Assembly (NCBI RefSeq): GCF_000241265.1
Contig: NZ_BAEE01000021.1
Location: 62,001 to 126,000, forward strand
DNA: 64,000 bases
Direction: 5' to 3'
Source: Gordonia araii NBRC 100433
GTDB taxonomy: Bacteria > Actinomycetota > Actinomycetes > Mycobacteriales > Mycobacteriaceae
The position numbers and the translations under genes are program-made. This document shows positions 1 through 8,490 of the stretch, piece after piece. How positions within the stretch are numbered: position 1 is the stretch's first letter; the number at the start of each line of letters is the position of its first letter. Below the pieces are notes generated by a model, which did no database searches, had not been told where the DNA came from, and saw nothing but the letters and a program-made list of their open reading frames with translations.

Positions 1-443
1 AGGACGTCGGGCGGGATCTCGCCGTCGACGCGGCCCATCACGATGAACGGCGCACCGATGACCGCCTCGGAGGGTTCGCTCCAGTACAGCGGCGGCACCG
101 GGACGCTCGTCGTCTTGCCGACGTAGTCCATCAACCGGAACTGGTTGTCGAGGTCGTACGACGGGAAGATGGGGTCGCTGTCGGGCGACGGCGCCACCCG
201 CACCACGAGATGGTGCGGCTGCCCGTCCCACTCGGCGTCGACGATGATGGTTTCGCTGGACATGCCGTTGCCGTCGGGCGGGTGGATCTCGGTGAGTGTC
301 ACCGGTGCTCCGGCCTTGGAGGTGAACCATGCGGTCAGCGCCGGAGCGATCTCCTCGGGGTGCAGTCGTGATGCCGAAGGTCTGGCGAGTTCGGCGGAGT
401 TCTCAGGGACGGCGTCGTCGGGTATCGCGGGCTGGTCGGGCAT
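1..443 (-). CDS. Phosphotransferase family protein (APH-like), N-terminal part
   Basis: The frame opens at an ATG at 443 (reading MPDQPAIPDDAVPENSAELA) and runs off the left edge, so only about 147 residues are visible. They match the N-lobe of the aminoglycoside-phosphotransferase/choline-kinase-like family. A variable leader is followed by strands such as SSETIIVDAEW and HHLVVRVAPS, where the nucleotide-binding lobe lies, then FRLMDYVG and FIVMGRVDGEIP in the hinge region. Catalytic Asp and Asn motifs would lie outside the window. In mycolic-acid bacteria such genes usually sit near acyl-CoA metabolism genes and are not antibiotic-resistance determinants. The substrate is unknown. It is divergent from the MMPL gene, with a 136-bp gap. 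Confidence 0.75.
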   Translation of the reverse strand, partial: MPDQPAIPDDAVPENSAELARPSASRLHPEEIAPALTAWFTSKAGAPVTLTEIHPPDGNGMSSETIIVDAEWDGQPHHLVVRVAPSPDSDPIFPSYDLDNQFRLMDYVGKTTSVPVPPLYWSEPSEAVIGAPFIVMGRVDGEIPPDV

Positions 444-527
444 GCCAAAAGTAGAACACGTTCCAGTTTGATTCGGTTGTGATTCGCGACTTCTCCCGCA
501 TTTGCTCGCCGGAAGATATTGACTGCC

Positions 528-548
528 TAAGTTAATGCCGATAACTTA
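528..548. promoter_or_regulatory. Inverted repeat, candidate TetR operator
   Basis: TAAGTTA (528-534) and TAACTTA (542-548) form a perfect 7-bp inverted repeat around a 7-bp spacer. It lies about 30 bp upstream of the MMPL start, in the divergent gap. The obvious candidate ligand is the TetR-type regulator encoded just downstream of the MMPL gene. Binding is inferred, not shown. Confidence 0.45.
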
Positions 549-579
549 ACGCGGGTAACCAAACGTTGTGGAGGTTCTT

Positions 580-2784
580 GTGGAGCGACTGACCCGCGCC
601 GTCCTCGCCGCGCCGAAGGCCATTCTGGCCGGTGCGTTCGCCCTGCTGATCTTGTTCGGCGTCTACGGCGCCGGGGTGGCCAGCCAACTGCTCGGCGGCG
701 GGTTCGAGGATCCGCACGCCGAATCGGCGCAGGCCAGCAAGATCCTGGAGGACGAGTTCGAGCGCGGCGGCATCACCGTGGTGTTCAAGCTGGACGCGCC
801 GGACCGCGACGTCACCGACGACCCTGTCGTTGCGAAGGTCGGGCAGCAGTTGGTCGCCGAGCTCAAAGAATTCGACTTCGTCCAGGACCCGATCCGCTCG
901 ATCTGGACCGATCCCGCCTCCGCGACGGCGCTGGTCAGCAAGGACAAGTCGTCGACGATTATCGTCGTCCCGCTCGGCGGCGGCGAATCGGTGGCTCCCA
1001 ACCACGCCGAGGACCTGTCCGATCGGCTGGCCGGCGAGCGCGACGGGGTGAAGATCACCGCCACCGGTCAGGGCAAGGTCTTCGCCGACACCAACAAGCA
1101 GGTCTCGCAGGATCTCTTCATCGCCGAGGCGATCGCCATCCCGATCAGCTTCATCGCCCTCGTGGTGATCTTCGGCGGCGTCATCGCGGCCTCCCTCCCG
1201 CTGGCGGTCGGCATCTTCTCGATCATCGGCACCCTGGCGCTGCTGCGGCTGTTCTCGGTGTTCACCGATGTGTCGATCTTCGCGATGAACCTCGCCACCG
1301 CGATGGGTCTGGCGCTGGCGATCGACTACACACTGCTGATCATCACGCGCTACCGGGAGGAAGTCGCCGGAGGGATGACCCGCGAGGCGGCCATCCACCG
1401 CGCGATGGCGACCGCGGGGCGCACGGTGACATTCTCCGCGATCACCGTCGGACTCTCGCTATCGGGTTTGCTGCTCTTCCCGATGTACTTCCTGCGCTCC
1501 TTCGCCTACGCCGGTCTCGCGGTCGTGGTGATCGCATTGCTCGGGTCGCTGGTCATCACCCCCGCGCTGCTCACCGTCCTCGGTGACCGCGTCGACGCGT
1601 GGGATCTGCGCAAGCCGGTCCGGCGCTTGCTGGGGCGCCCGGAACGCGGATTCGTGCCGACCGAGCAGACCTGGTGGTACCGCTTCGTCCAGTGGGTGCT
1701 GCGTCGCGCGGCGCCGGTCGCGATCATCACCACGACGGTCCTGCTGATCCTCGGTGCGCCGTTCCTGTCGATCAAACTCGGTTTCCCCGACGACCGGATC
1801 CTGCCGACGTCGCACAGCTCTCGCGTCGCGATGAACGAGATCCGCGACGACTTCACTCAGAAGCTGGGCAGTGAGGTCACCGCCGTCGTCACCGGGTCGT
1901 CGAACGAAGCGGTGGACGACTATGCGGCCAAACTGTCCGGCGTCGCCGACGTGGAGGCCGTGACCAGTCCCGGTGCCGTGTTCGGCAAGGGCCGGGTCAT
2001 CGCGCCGCGGCAGTCCGACGACCAGCACGGCGAGCACCGCGTGCTCACCGTCGTCACCAATACCGATCCGTTGGAGGAATCCGGGAAGACGCTGCTGGCC
2101 AACCTGCGCGACGTGCCCAAACCCGGTGATGCCGACGTCAAGTTCACCGGTATCGCCGCCTCCACCGAGGACACCGTCGCGTCGATCTACCGTCACCTGC
2201 CCTGGGTGCTGCTGTGGATCGCCATCGCGACCTTCATCCTGCTGTTCCTCTTCACCGGAAGTCTGGTACTGCCGCTGAAAGCCCTGGTGCTGAACCTGCT
2301 TTCGCTGTCGGCGACCTTCGGTGCGATCGTGTGGATCTTCCAGGAGGGGCATTTCGGTGCGCTGGGCACGACCGCGACGGGCTTCATCACGGCGACGATG
2401 CCGATCTTGATGTTCTGCGTCGCCTTCGGCTTGTCGATGGACTACGAGGTCTTCCTGCTCGGCCGGATCAGAGAGGAATGGCTCAAGTCCGGCAAGACGC
2501 GCGAGGACAGCGACCATGCCGTGGCATTCGGCCTCGCCAGCACCGGTCGCGTGATCACGGCCGCCGCGCTGCTGATGTCGATCGTGTTCGCCGCGATGAT
2601 CGCCTCGCAGGTGTCCTTCATGCGTATGTTCGGACTAGGTCTCACGATCGCGGTGCTGATGGATGCGACGCTCATCCGGATGCTGCTCGTACCGGCGTTC
2701 ATGCGGTTGGCCGGACGAGCCAACTGGTGGGCGCCAGCGCCGTTGCGGAGGCTGCACGAGAAGATCGGACTGTCGGAAGCGTGA
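580..2784 (+). CDS. MMPL family transporter
   Basis: An RND-superfamily inner-membrane exporter of the MmpL type, about 734 residues. It has the family layout of one N-terminal membrane helix, a large extracytoplasmic loop, a five-helix bundle, and then the same again. The two repeats carry the family's charged-residue signatures AIDYTLLIITRYREE and SMDYEVFLLGRIREE; their Asp-Tyr pairs belong to the proton-relay region in characterised MmpL proteins. I chose GTG 580 because GGAGG at 570-574 sits 5 nt upstream. An in-frame GTG at 568 has no such site. The gene is followed 10 bp later by a TetR regulator, so the two probably form one unit. Lipids or drugs are the usual substrates of the family; none can be assigned here. 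Confidence 0.9.
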   Translation: MERLTRAVLAAPKAILAGAFALLILFGVYGAGVASQLLGGGFEDPHAESAQASKILEDEFERGGITVVFKLDAPDRDVTDDPVVAKVGQQLVAELKEFDFVQDPIRSIWTDPASATALVSKDKSSTIIVVPLGGGESVAPNHAEDLSDRLAGERDGVKITATGQGKVFADTNKQVSQDLFIAEAIAIPISFIALVVIFGGVIAASLPLAVGIFSIIGTLALLRLFSVFTDVSIFAMNLATAMGLALAIDYTLLIITRYREEVAGGMTREAAIHRAMATAGRTVTFSAITVGLSLSGLLLFPMYFLRSFAYAGLAVVVIALLGSLVITPALLTVLGDRVDAWDLRKPVRRLLGRPERGFVPTEQTWWYRFVQWVLRRAAPVAIITTTVLLILGAPFLSIKLGFPDDRILPTSHSSRVAMNEIRDDFTQKLGSEVTAVVTGSSNEAVDDYAAKLSGVADVEAVTSPGAVFGKGRVIAPRQSDDQHGEHRVLTVVTNTDPLEESGKTLLANLRDVPKPGDADVKFTGIAASTEDTVASIYRHLPWVLLWIAIATFILLFLFTGSLVLPLKALVLNLLSLSATFGAIVWIFQEGHFGALGTTATGFITATMPILMFCVAFGLSMDYEVFLLGRIREEWLKSGKTREDSDHAVAFGLASTGRVITAAALLMSIVFAAMIASQVSFMRMFGLGLTIAVLMDATLIRMLLVPAFMRLAGRANWWAPAPLRRLHEKIGLSEA

Positions 2785-2794
2785 GCGAGGAACC

Positions 2795-3538
2795 ATGAGG
2801 ATCGGTCGAGCGGGGGGAAGTCCATCACGACGGGCCCGCTCTCCGCGCGGCTCGGGCGACCAACTGCGGGGCGAAATCCTCGATGCGGCGATGGCGCTGC
2901 TCGAAGAGCACGACAGCGCCGAGGCGGTATCGATCCGCGCGGTCGCCAACGCGGTCGGGGTGAGTTCGCCGGCGATCTATCTGCACTTCGCCGACAAGGA
3001 TGCGCTGCTCGACGCCGTGTGCGGCCAGTACTTCGACCGCCTCGACGAGGCCCTCGCCCTGGCGGAGGACGACCAGACCCATCCGCTGGACCGCGTGCGC
3101 GCCCTCGGCCGCACCTACGTGCAGTTCGCCCTCGACCACCGCGCCGTCTACCAGTTCGCCTTCGGGCACACCGGCAGCGACGGCACCCCGATGGTCGACG
3201 AGGCGCTGCGCACCGCGGCGTTCAATCGGCTCGCCGGCACCGTGCGCGAGCTCGTCGACATCGGCTGGGTGGCCGAGGCGTCGTCGGGTGTTGACGAGGA
3301 TGCACACACGCTGCAGGTCGCACTGGAGCTGTGGACCGTCGTGCACGGCGTGGCGTCGCTGATGATCGCCAAGCCAGACCTCCCGTGGGGCGACGACCTG
3401 GAGGTCGCGGAATCCGTCATGCGGTCGGGGTGCCTGGGGCGGGCGCTGCTGCCGGTCGTCGGCGAGCGGGCAACCGGTGCGGAAGTGGAGCGATTCGTCG
3501 ACGATGTCCGATCGGCCGATGGGCATCGAGCGAAATAG
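2795..3538 (+). CDS. TetR/AcrR family transcriptional regulator
   Basis: A 247-residue regulator. After a basic tail (to about residue 22) comes a typical TetR N-terminal helix-turn-helix: EILDAAMALLEEH, then VSIRAVANAVGVSSPAIYLH, then FADKDALLDAV. The C-terminal half resembles the WHG/TetR_C ligand domain (FALDHRAVYQFAFG). The ATG at 2795 follows the MMPL stop by 10 bp with GCGAGGAA upstream, indicating co-transcription. It probably represses this MMPL unit through the inverted repeat at 528-548. The ligand is unknown. Confidence 0.88.
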   Translation: MRIGRAGGSPSRRARSPRGSGDQLRGEILDAAMALLEEHDSAEAVSIRAVANAVGVSSPAIYLHFADKDALLDAVCGQYFDRLDEALALAEDDQTHPLDRVRALGRTYVQFALDHRAVYQFAFGHTGSDGTPMVDEALRTAAFNRLAGTVRELVDIGWVAEASSGVDEDAHTLQVALELWTVVHGVASLMIAKPDLPWGDDLEVAESVMRSGCLGRALLPVVGERATGAEVERFVDDVRSADGHRAK

Positions 3539-3634
3539 TCAAGAAAGGGTAAAGTTGGAACTGATCGGCGGCTCCGGGCGTTAACGGTAATGATGGAGCC
3601 ACCGTGCTTTCCCTCTACCAATAAGGAGCCTGCT

Positions 3635-4498
3635 GTGCGAGAGTCCAGCAACCCCGTGATGCGCGGCGTCGTCCGCGACAACGAGAAGTCCGCGTCACCC
3701 TATGCCGGATTCGGGCAGATGGTGCCAGGCGCGCAGAGCGTCATCCTCGATTCGGCCGGTCAGCCGCAGTACGCGCCGGCGACGCCCGGCCGGGCTCTGA
3801 CCATCGATGACGTGGTCACCAAGACCGGCATCACGCTGGCGGTGCTCGCGGCGTTCGCGGTGGCCGCCTACGCCGCCATCTCCGCCGAGATCGTCCCCGC
3901 CTTCCTGCTGTGGGGCGTCGGCATGATCGGCGGCCTCGGCCTCATCCTGTACGCGACGTTCAAGCGCAAGCAGGACAACCCCAAGATCGTGCTCGCCTAC
4001 GCGGCCTTCGAAGGCCTGTTCGTCGGTGCGTTCTCCCACCTGCTGGCCAACATGGACATCGCCGGCGGTCCGGGCGACGGCGGCGCCAACGCCGGAATGC
4101 TCATCGGCCAGGCGGTACTCGCCACCTTCGGCGTGTTCTTCGGGATGCTCGTCGTCTACAAGACCGGCGCCATCCGCGTGACGCCGCGCTTCACCCGCAT
4201 GCTGGTCGCCGGCATCATCGGCGTCGTCGTCCTGATGCTCGGCAACCTGGTCATCAGCCTGTTCACCGGCGAGGTCGGCATGCTGCGCGACGGCGGACCG
4301 ATCGCGATCATCTTCTCGCTCGTGTGCATCGGCCTCGCGGCGTTCAGCTTCCTGGTCGACTTCGACCAGGCAGACCGCCTCATCCACGCCGGTGCCCCGT
4401 CCAAGGCCGCATGGGGAATCGCGCTGGGCCTGACCGTCACCCTGGTCTGGCTCTACACCGAGATCCTGCGCCTGCTCTGGTACTTCCAGGGCGACTAG
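3635..4498 (+). CDS. BAX inhibitor-1/YccA family membrane protein
   Basis: About 287 residues with seven predicted hydrophobic helices after a roughly 60-residue cytoplasmic N-terminus, as in the BI-1/YccA/YetJ family of pH-sensitive calcium-leak-like proteins. Family-typical stretches include YAAFEGLFVGAFSHL, FGMLVVYKTGAIRVTPRF and the C-terminal FLVDFDQADRLIHAGAP, whose Asp residues match the di-aspartyl sensor of YetJ. I prefer the GTG at 3635, with AAGGAG at 3623-3628, over an ATG at 3590 that lacks a ribosome-binding site. It stands alone and ends at a strong terminator. Its physiological role in actinobacteria is not known. Confidence 0.88.
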   Translation: MRESSNPVMRGVVRDNEKSASPYAGFGQMVPGAQSVILDSAGQPQYAPATPGRALTIDDVVTKTGITLAVLAAFAVAAYAAISAEIVPAFLLWGVGMIGGLGLILYATFKRKQDNPKIVLAYAAFEGLFVGAFSHLLANMDIAGGPGDGGANAGMLIGQAVLATFGVFFGMLVVYKTGAIRVTPRFTRMLVAGIIGVVVLMLGNLVISLFTGEVGMLRDGGPIAIIFSLVCIGLAAFSFLVDFDQADRLIHAGAPSKAAWGIALGLTVTLVWLYTEILRLLWYFQGD

Positions 4499-4530
4499 GC
4501 AAACATTCCCGGCCACTGCCGGGAGTCGCG

Positions 4531-4560
4531 AACGGCCCCGAGGTTCACCTCGGGGCCGTT
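4531..4560 (+). terminator. Rho-independent-like terminator
   Basis: A perfect 13-bp stem (4531-4543 with 4548-4560, arm AACGGCCCCGAGG) around a TTCA loop lies about 30 bp after the BAX-inhibitor-like gene. The T-tract is short (TTT), which is common in high-GC genomes. It may also serve the convergent VOC gene. Confidence 0.75.
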
Positions 4561-4595
4561 TCGCAATGCTGACACCGCGTGGTCGCGTAGTTTGC

Positions 4596-5063
4596 TTAGG
4601 TGTGGCGACGGGGCTCGACATCGATGACCCAGGTCAGGCCGAAGCGGTCAGTAAGCATCCCGAACCCCGGGCTCCATGCCGACGCAGCCAGAGGTTCGAC
4701 GATGTCGGCTCCGTCTGCCAGCTCGTTCCAGATGCTGGTGACTTCCTCGAGACTTTGACCGCGCACGGACTGAAAGAAGGTGCGGTCGGTGATGGTCGTG
4801 CCATTCTCGCGCCGTGTGGCTCCGGCGACGGTCGAGGTGTCGGTGGTGTCTCTACCGGGGACGTCGTAGGCCATGAGGCGGAAACCGCTGCCGTTGTCGA
4901 TCTGGCCGAAGACGACCTTGTCCGCACCGGGAGTGTCCTGAGGCGCGCCGAAATCACCATAGGTGAGGATGGTGACGGTTCCGCCGAAGACGGACTGGTA
5001 GAAGTCAAGCGCTTGTCGTGCGGTGCCGGGAAGATTGAGGTGTGTCGTTGAGATGATGCTCAT
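4596..5063 (-). CDS. VOC family protein (PhnB/glyoxalase-like)
   Basis: A 155-residue protein of the vicinal-oxygen-chelate fold, closest to the PhnB/3-demethylubiquinone-methyltransferase-like branch. The start MSIISTTHLNLPGTARQALD leads into FYQSVFGGTVTILTYGDF, and the C-terminus holds WNELADGADIVEPL and FGMLTDRFGLTWVIDV, as in that branch. Enzymatic activity cannot be inferred. ATG 5063 fits the family length; upstream in-frame codons would add 40 non-conserved residues. It is divergent from a WYL-domain regulator (101-bp gap), a pairing in which the regulator often controls the VOC gene. Confidence 0.85.
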   Translation of the reverse strand: MSIISTTHLNLPGTARQALDFYQSVFGGTVTILTYGDFGAPQDTPGADKVVFGQIDNGSGFRLMAYDVPGRDTTDTSTVAGATRRENGTTITDRTFFQSVRGQSLEEVTSIWNELADGADIVEPLAASAWSPGFGMLTDRFGLTWVIDVEPRRHT

Positions 5064-5164
5064 CTGTCTGTCCAATCTGTAGGTGGTTGCGGCGGGCGCC
5101 GCCAATACGAGACTGCACGGCATTCCGGACAGGATGGGTCCGCTATTTCTGCGACACTTGTGAC

Positions 5165-6139
5165 ATGCCCTCTGGAACGTCATCTCGGATGCTCATGTTG
5201 TTGTCACTGTTGCAGTCGCGCAAAGACTGGCCCGGCCAGGCGTTGGCTGAGCGCCTTGGGGTGACGACTCGCACAGTTCGTCGTGATGTCGAACGGCTCC
5301 GCGAGCTGGGGTATTCGATCGGTGCGGCCAGGGGGCCCGATGGCGGATATCGGCTCGCCGCAGGATCCGAATTACCGCCGCTGCTGTTCGACGACGAGCA
5401 GGCGATAGCCATCGCGGTGGGGTTGCAGTGCACGCCGTCGACGGGGGTCGATCTTGACGAGGCTGCAGATCGCGCCCTGGTGACCATCAGGCAGGTGATG
5501 CCGCCGAGACTGCGGCACCGAGTCGATAACCTCCGCTTTGCGGACACCCCGACCGCGTTCCCAGATGTGGACCCGAAGGTACTCGAGACGGTCAGCACCG
5601 CCACTCGTGACCGTCAGATACTCTGCTTCGACTATCGTGATGACATCTCCTTTCCACCTCGGCGTGTGGAGCCGCATTCCGTGATCGCGCGACAAGGTCG
5701 CTGGTACTTGATCGGCTGGAATCTGGACGCATCCGAATGGCGCGTTTATCGGTTGGACCGAATTGTCCCGAAGTTCGCGGGAGGCCCGACCTTCGAGCCC
5801 CGCGAACTCCCGGCCCCTGACGCGCCGACATTCCTGGCGGCGCGCTTCAAAGGCTCCGATGAGAAGGATGCTTGGCCATGCACGGGCGAGTTTCTGTTGC
5901 ACTTGGCGCCCCATCAGATCTCCCCGTGGCTCGACGACGGCGAAATGGAGAAGGTAGCGGACACAGTCTGTCGCCTACGGGTCGGATCCTGGTCGTGGGC
6001 CGCCCTGTTGTCATGGATCATGCGATTTGATGCGCCATTCAGCGTTCTTGGACCTGAGTCGTTCCTAGCGTCGATGCCGGGGCTAGCAGCTCGTGTTTCA
6101 GCTGCGATACCCGACACCTGCGGTCTATCGGGCGGCTAG
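5165..6139 (+). CDS. WYL-domain (YafY-type) transcriptional regulator
   Basis: About 324 residues. The N-terminal HTH_11 domain reads RMLMLLSLLQSRKDWPGQ, then ALAERLGVTTRTVRRDVERL, then RELGYSIGAARGPDGGYRL. A WYL domain follows (FDYRDDISFPPRRVEPHSV, then GRWYLIGWNLDASEWRVYRL) and then a WCX-type extension. ATG 5165 starts directly before the HTH; earlier codons give a non-conserved leader. WYL domains sense ligands, including nucleotides in defence-linked members, but this one adjoins a VOC gene, and local control of that gene is the simplest reading. Confidence 0.88.
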   Translation: MPSGTSSRMLMLLSLLQSRKDWPGQALAERLGVTTRTVRRDVERLRELGYSIGAARGPDGGYRLAAGSELPPLLFDDEQAIAIAVGLQCTPSTGVDLDEAADRALVTIRQVMPPRLRHRVDNLRFADTPTAFPDVDPKVLETVSTATRDRQILCFDYRDDISFPPRRVEPHSVIARQGRWYLIGWNLDASEWRVYRLDRIVPKFAGGPTFEPRELPAPDAPTFLAARFKGSDEKDAWPCTGEFLLHLAPHQISPWLDDGEMEKVADTVCRLRVGSWSWAALLSWIMRFDAPFSVLGPESFLASMPGLAARVSAAIPDTCGLSGG

Positions 6140-6212
6140 ACCGGGATGTCGGAACCGACTGCGCGGGCCACGAGGATCTCCTCGTGGCCCGCGCAGCGGT
6201 TGGTATCGATGG

Positions 6213-7436
6213 TCAGCTGAGTCGTTCGAGCACCATCGCCATGCCCTGACCGCCGCCGACGCACATCGTCTCGATGCCGAAGGTCTTGTCGTGGGTCTGC
6301 AGGTTGTTCAACAGCGTGGTGGTGATGCGCGCACCGGTCATACCGAACGGGTGGCCGAGGGCGATCGCGCCACCGGACACGTTGAGCTTGTCGTGGTCGA
6401 TGTTCAGCTGCTGAGCCGAACCGAGAACCTGGACCGCGAAGGCCTCGTTGATCTCGAACAGGTCGATGTCGGAGATCTTCTTACCCGCGACGCGCAGCAC
6501 CTTGCGCACCGCCTCGATCGGGCCGAGACCCATGATCTCCGGCGACAGACCGGTCGCCGCGGTGGCGACGATGCGCGCCAGCGGGGTCAGGCCCAGCTCT
6601 TTAGCCTTGGTGTCGCTCATGATGACCAGTGCGGCCGCACCGTCGTTGAGCGGACAGGCGTTACCGGCGGTGACCGTCCCGTCGGGACGGAACACCGGCT
6701 GCAGCTGGCTGATCTTCTCGTAGGTCGTCCCGGCGCGCGGGCCGTCGTCGGCCGTCACGGTGGTCCCGTCGGCGAGCGTGATCGGGTCGATCTCGCGGGC
6801 GAAGAAGCCGTCCGCGATGGCCTTCTCGGTGCGGTTCTGGCTCAGCACGCCCCAGCGGTCCTGGTCCTCGCGGGAGATGCCGGTGTAGGAAGCGACGTTC
6901 TCGGCGGTCTGGCCCATCGCGATGTACACGTCGGGCAGCAGGCCGTCGTTGCGCGGGTCGTGCCAGGTGCCTGCTCCGCCCTCGGCCGCCTTGGCGGTCC
7001 GGGCCTCGGCCTCGTCGAACACCGGGTTCTTCGAGTTGGGCAGGCCGTCGGCCGCACCGGAGACGCCGAAGGACGACACGCTCTCGACACCACCGGAGAT
7101 GAACACGTCGCCCTCGCCGGCCTTAATGGCGTGCAGCGCCATACGGGTGGTCTGCAGCGACGACGAGCAGTAGCGGTTGACCGTCACGCCGGGGACGTGG
7201 TCGAGGCCGAGCTCGACGCCGATGACGCGGCCGATGTTGTAGCCGCCCTGACCACCGGGCTGACCGATGCCCCAGTGAATGTCGTCGATGTCCTTGACGT
7301 CGAGCTGGGGCACCTTGCCCAGAGCCGCGGCCACCATCTGGCGGCTCAACTCGTCGGGACGGACATCTTTGAGGGACCCCTTACCGGCGCGGCCGATCGG
7401 GGAGCGGGCATGGGCGACGATGACTGCTTCAGGCAT
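6213..7436 (-). CDS. fadA3: Acetyl-CoA C-acyltransferase (thiolase)
   Basis: A 407-residue thiolase that joins or cleaves acyl-CoA and acetyl-CoA in beta-oxidation or acetoacetyl-CoA metabolism. The nucleophilic Cys90 lies in [14 protein letters not shown]. The C-terminal catalytic elements are [10 protein letters not shown] (His362) and CVGGGQGMA (Cys392). ATG 7436 ([15 protein letters not shown]) is preferred over a GTG three codons upstream. The symbol rests on remembered synteny: in M. tuberculosis fadA3 lies next to an exported SGNH-type protein and cbs, as here. Chain-length preference cannot be read from the sequence. Confidence 0.88.
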   Translation of the reverse strand: MPEAVIVAHARSPIGRAGKGSLKDVRPDELSRQMVAAALGKVPQLDVKDIDDIHWGIGQPGGQGGYNIGRVIGVELGLDHVPGVTVNRYCSSSLQTTRMALHAIKAGEGDVFISGGVESVSSFGVSGAADGLPNSKNPVFDEAEARTAKAAEGGAGTWHDPRNDGLLPDVYIAMGQTAENVASYTGISREDQDRWGVLSQNRTEKAIADGFFAREIDPITLADGTTVTADDGPRAGTTYEKISQLQPVFRPDGTVTAGNACPLNDGAAALVIMSDTKAKELGLTPLARIVATAATGLSPEIMGLGPIEAVRKVLRVAGKKISDIDLFEINEAFAVQVLGSAQQLNIDHDKLNVSGGAIALGHPFGMTGARITTTLLNNLQTHDKTFGIETMCVGGGQGMAMVLERLS

Positions 7437-7460
7437 GCCGGTCACATTACTCCCGCGCGT

Positions 7461-8402
7461 TCATGACGATGACAGCGATGGCACCAAACGCCGGATCCGG
7501 TTCACCAGCCGGCGCGACTCGGCCACCTCGGAGACCTCAGGCGGTGTAGGCAGCGGCCCGCCCCACTCGCCGACGGCGTCGAGCACCTCCGGCAGCAAAA
7601 TGCTTGCGGCAAGGGCGTATCCGGCCGCCGACGGGTGGTAGTTGTCCGGTGAGAACATGTGCTCGGGGCGGGCGAGGAATTCCTTGGCGAGCACGTCCGC
7701 GAGCGGGACCGGGCGCCCGCCGTGCGAGGCGACCGCCGACCGCTGTGCGGCGGCCAGCCGAAGGCTGTACTGCCGGATCACCCACCGCAACGGCTGCGGG
7801 ATCGCGGTGACCACACCGAGATCCGGACACGTTCCGACGACGACCTTCGCGCCGGCGTCGACGAGGAGTTGCACGGCCTGGCCGAGCCGACGTGCCGACG
7901 ACCGCACCCGGTTGACCGCGGTGACGTCGTTGGCACCGATCAGGATCACCGCGACGTCGGGTCGCGACCGGGTGATCAGCGAGGCGTCGATCTGCGCCGC
8001 CAGTCCCTTGGACGTCGCACCGACGATCGCCTTGTTGCTGTAGCGCACGATCTTCCCGGTTTCGCGCACCAGGTTGCGCACGAGCTGAACCCCTGGAGTC
8101 TCGTCGGCGGTGTCGACGCCGAGGCCGGCGGCCGTCGAATCCCCGTACACGGCGAGGTGCAGGTCGACCGTCATGCTGCGGGTGAACGGCACCGGCCCGC
8201 GGCCGTCGGGGTAGTAGACGCCGTCGCCGTTGGGCGGATTGTCGGTTCGGTGCGGGATGATCTGGCGCGCGTGCGCGGCCTGCGAGTTCAGGTAGCTGTA
8301 GGCGGCGTAGGACGCGGCGGCACTGGCACCAGCGGCCACGACCGTGGCCCCGACATCGCGGAGCAGCCGGTCGGCCTTCTCGTCGGAATCAGCTGACGGC
8401 AC
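7461..8402 (-). CDS. SGNH/GDSL hydrolase family protein, membrane-anchored or exported
   Basis: A 313-residue protein with a hydrophobic segment at residues 17-38 (ATVVAAGASAAASYAAYSYL), giving an anchored or exported enzyme. The SGNH blocks are AVYGDSTAAGLGVD (block I, Ser89), GATSKGLAAQID (Gly block), ILIGANDVTAVN (block III, Asn) and DNYHPSAAGYALAA (block V, Asp and His). This is an esterase/acylhydrolase fold; the substrate is unknown. It lies 24 bp upstream of the thiolase on the same strand and is divergent from cbs. Confidence 0.85.
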   Translation of the reverse strand: MPSADSDEKADRLLRDVGATVVAAGASAAASYAAYSYLNSQAAHARQIIPHRTDNPPNGDGVYYPDGRGPVPFTRSMTVDLHLAVYGDSTAAGLGVDTADETPGVQLVRNLVRETGKIVRYSNKAIVGATSKGLAAQIDASLITRSRPDVAVILIGANDVTAVNRVRSSARRLGQAVQLLVDAGAKVVVGTCPDLGVVTAIPQPLRWVIRQYSLRLAAAQRSAVASHGGRPVPLADVLAKEFLARPEHMFSPDNYHPSAAGYALAASILLPEVLDAVGEWGGPLPTPPEVSEVAESRRLVNRIRRLVPSLSSS

Positions 8403-8490
8403 AAGTGAAACTCTACTGTGTTCCGCTCACCCTGACCGGGAACCGCGGGGCCGGTGCGCCCGGGCGCCCCACAGGTGGGACGATGGAGGT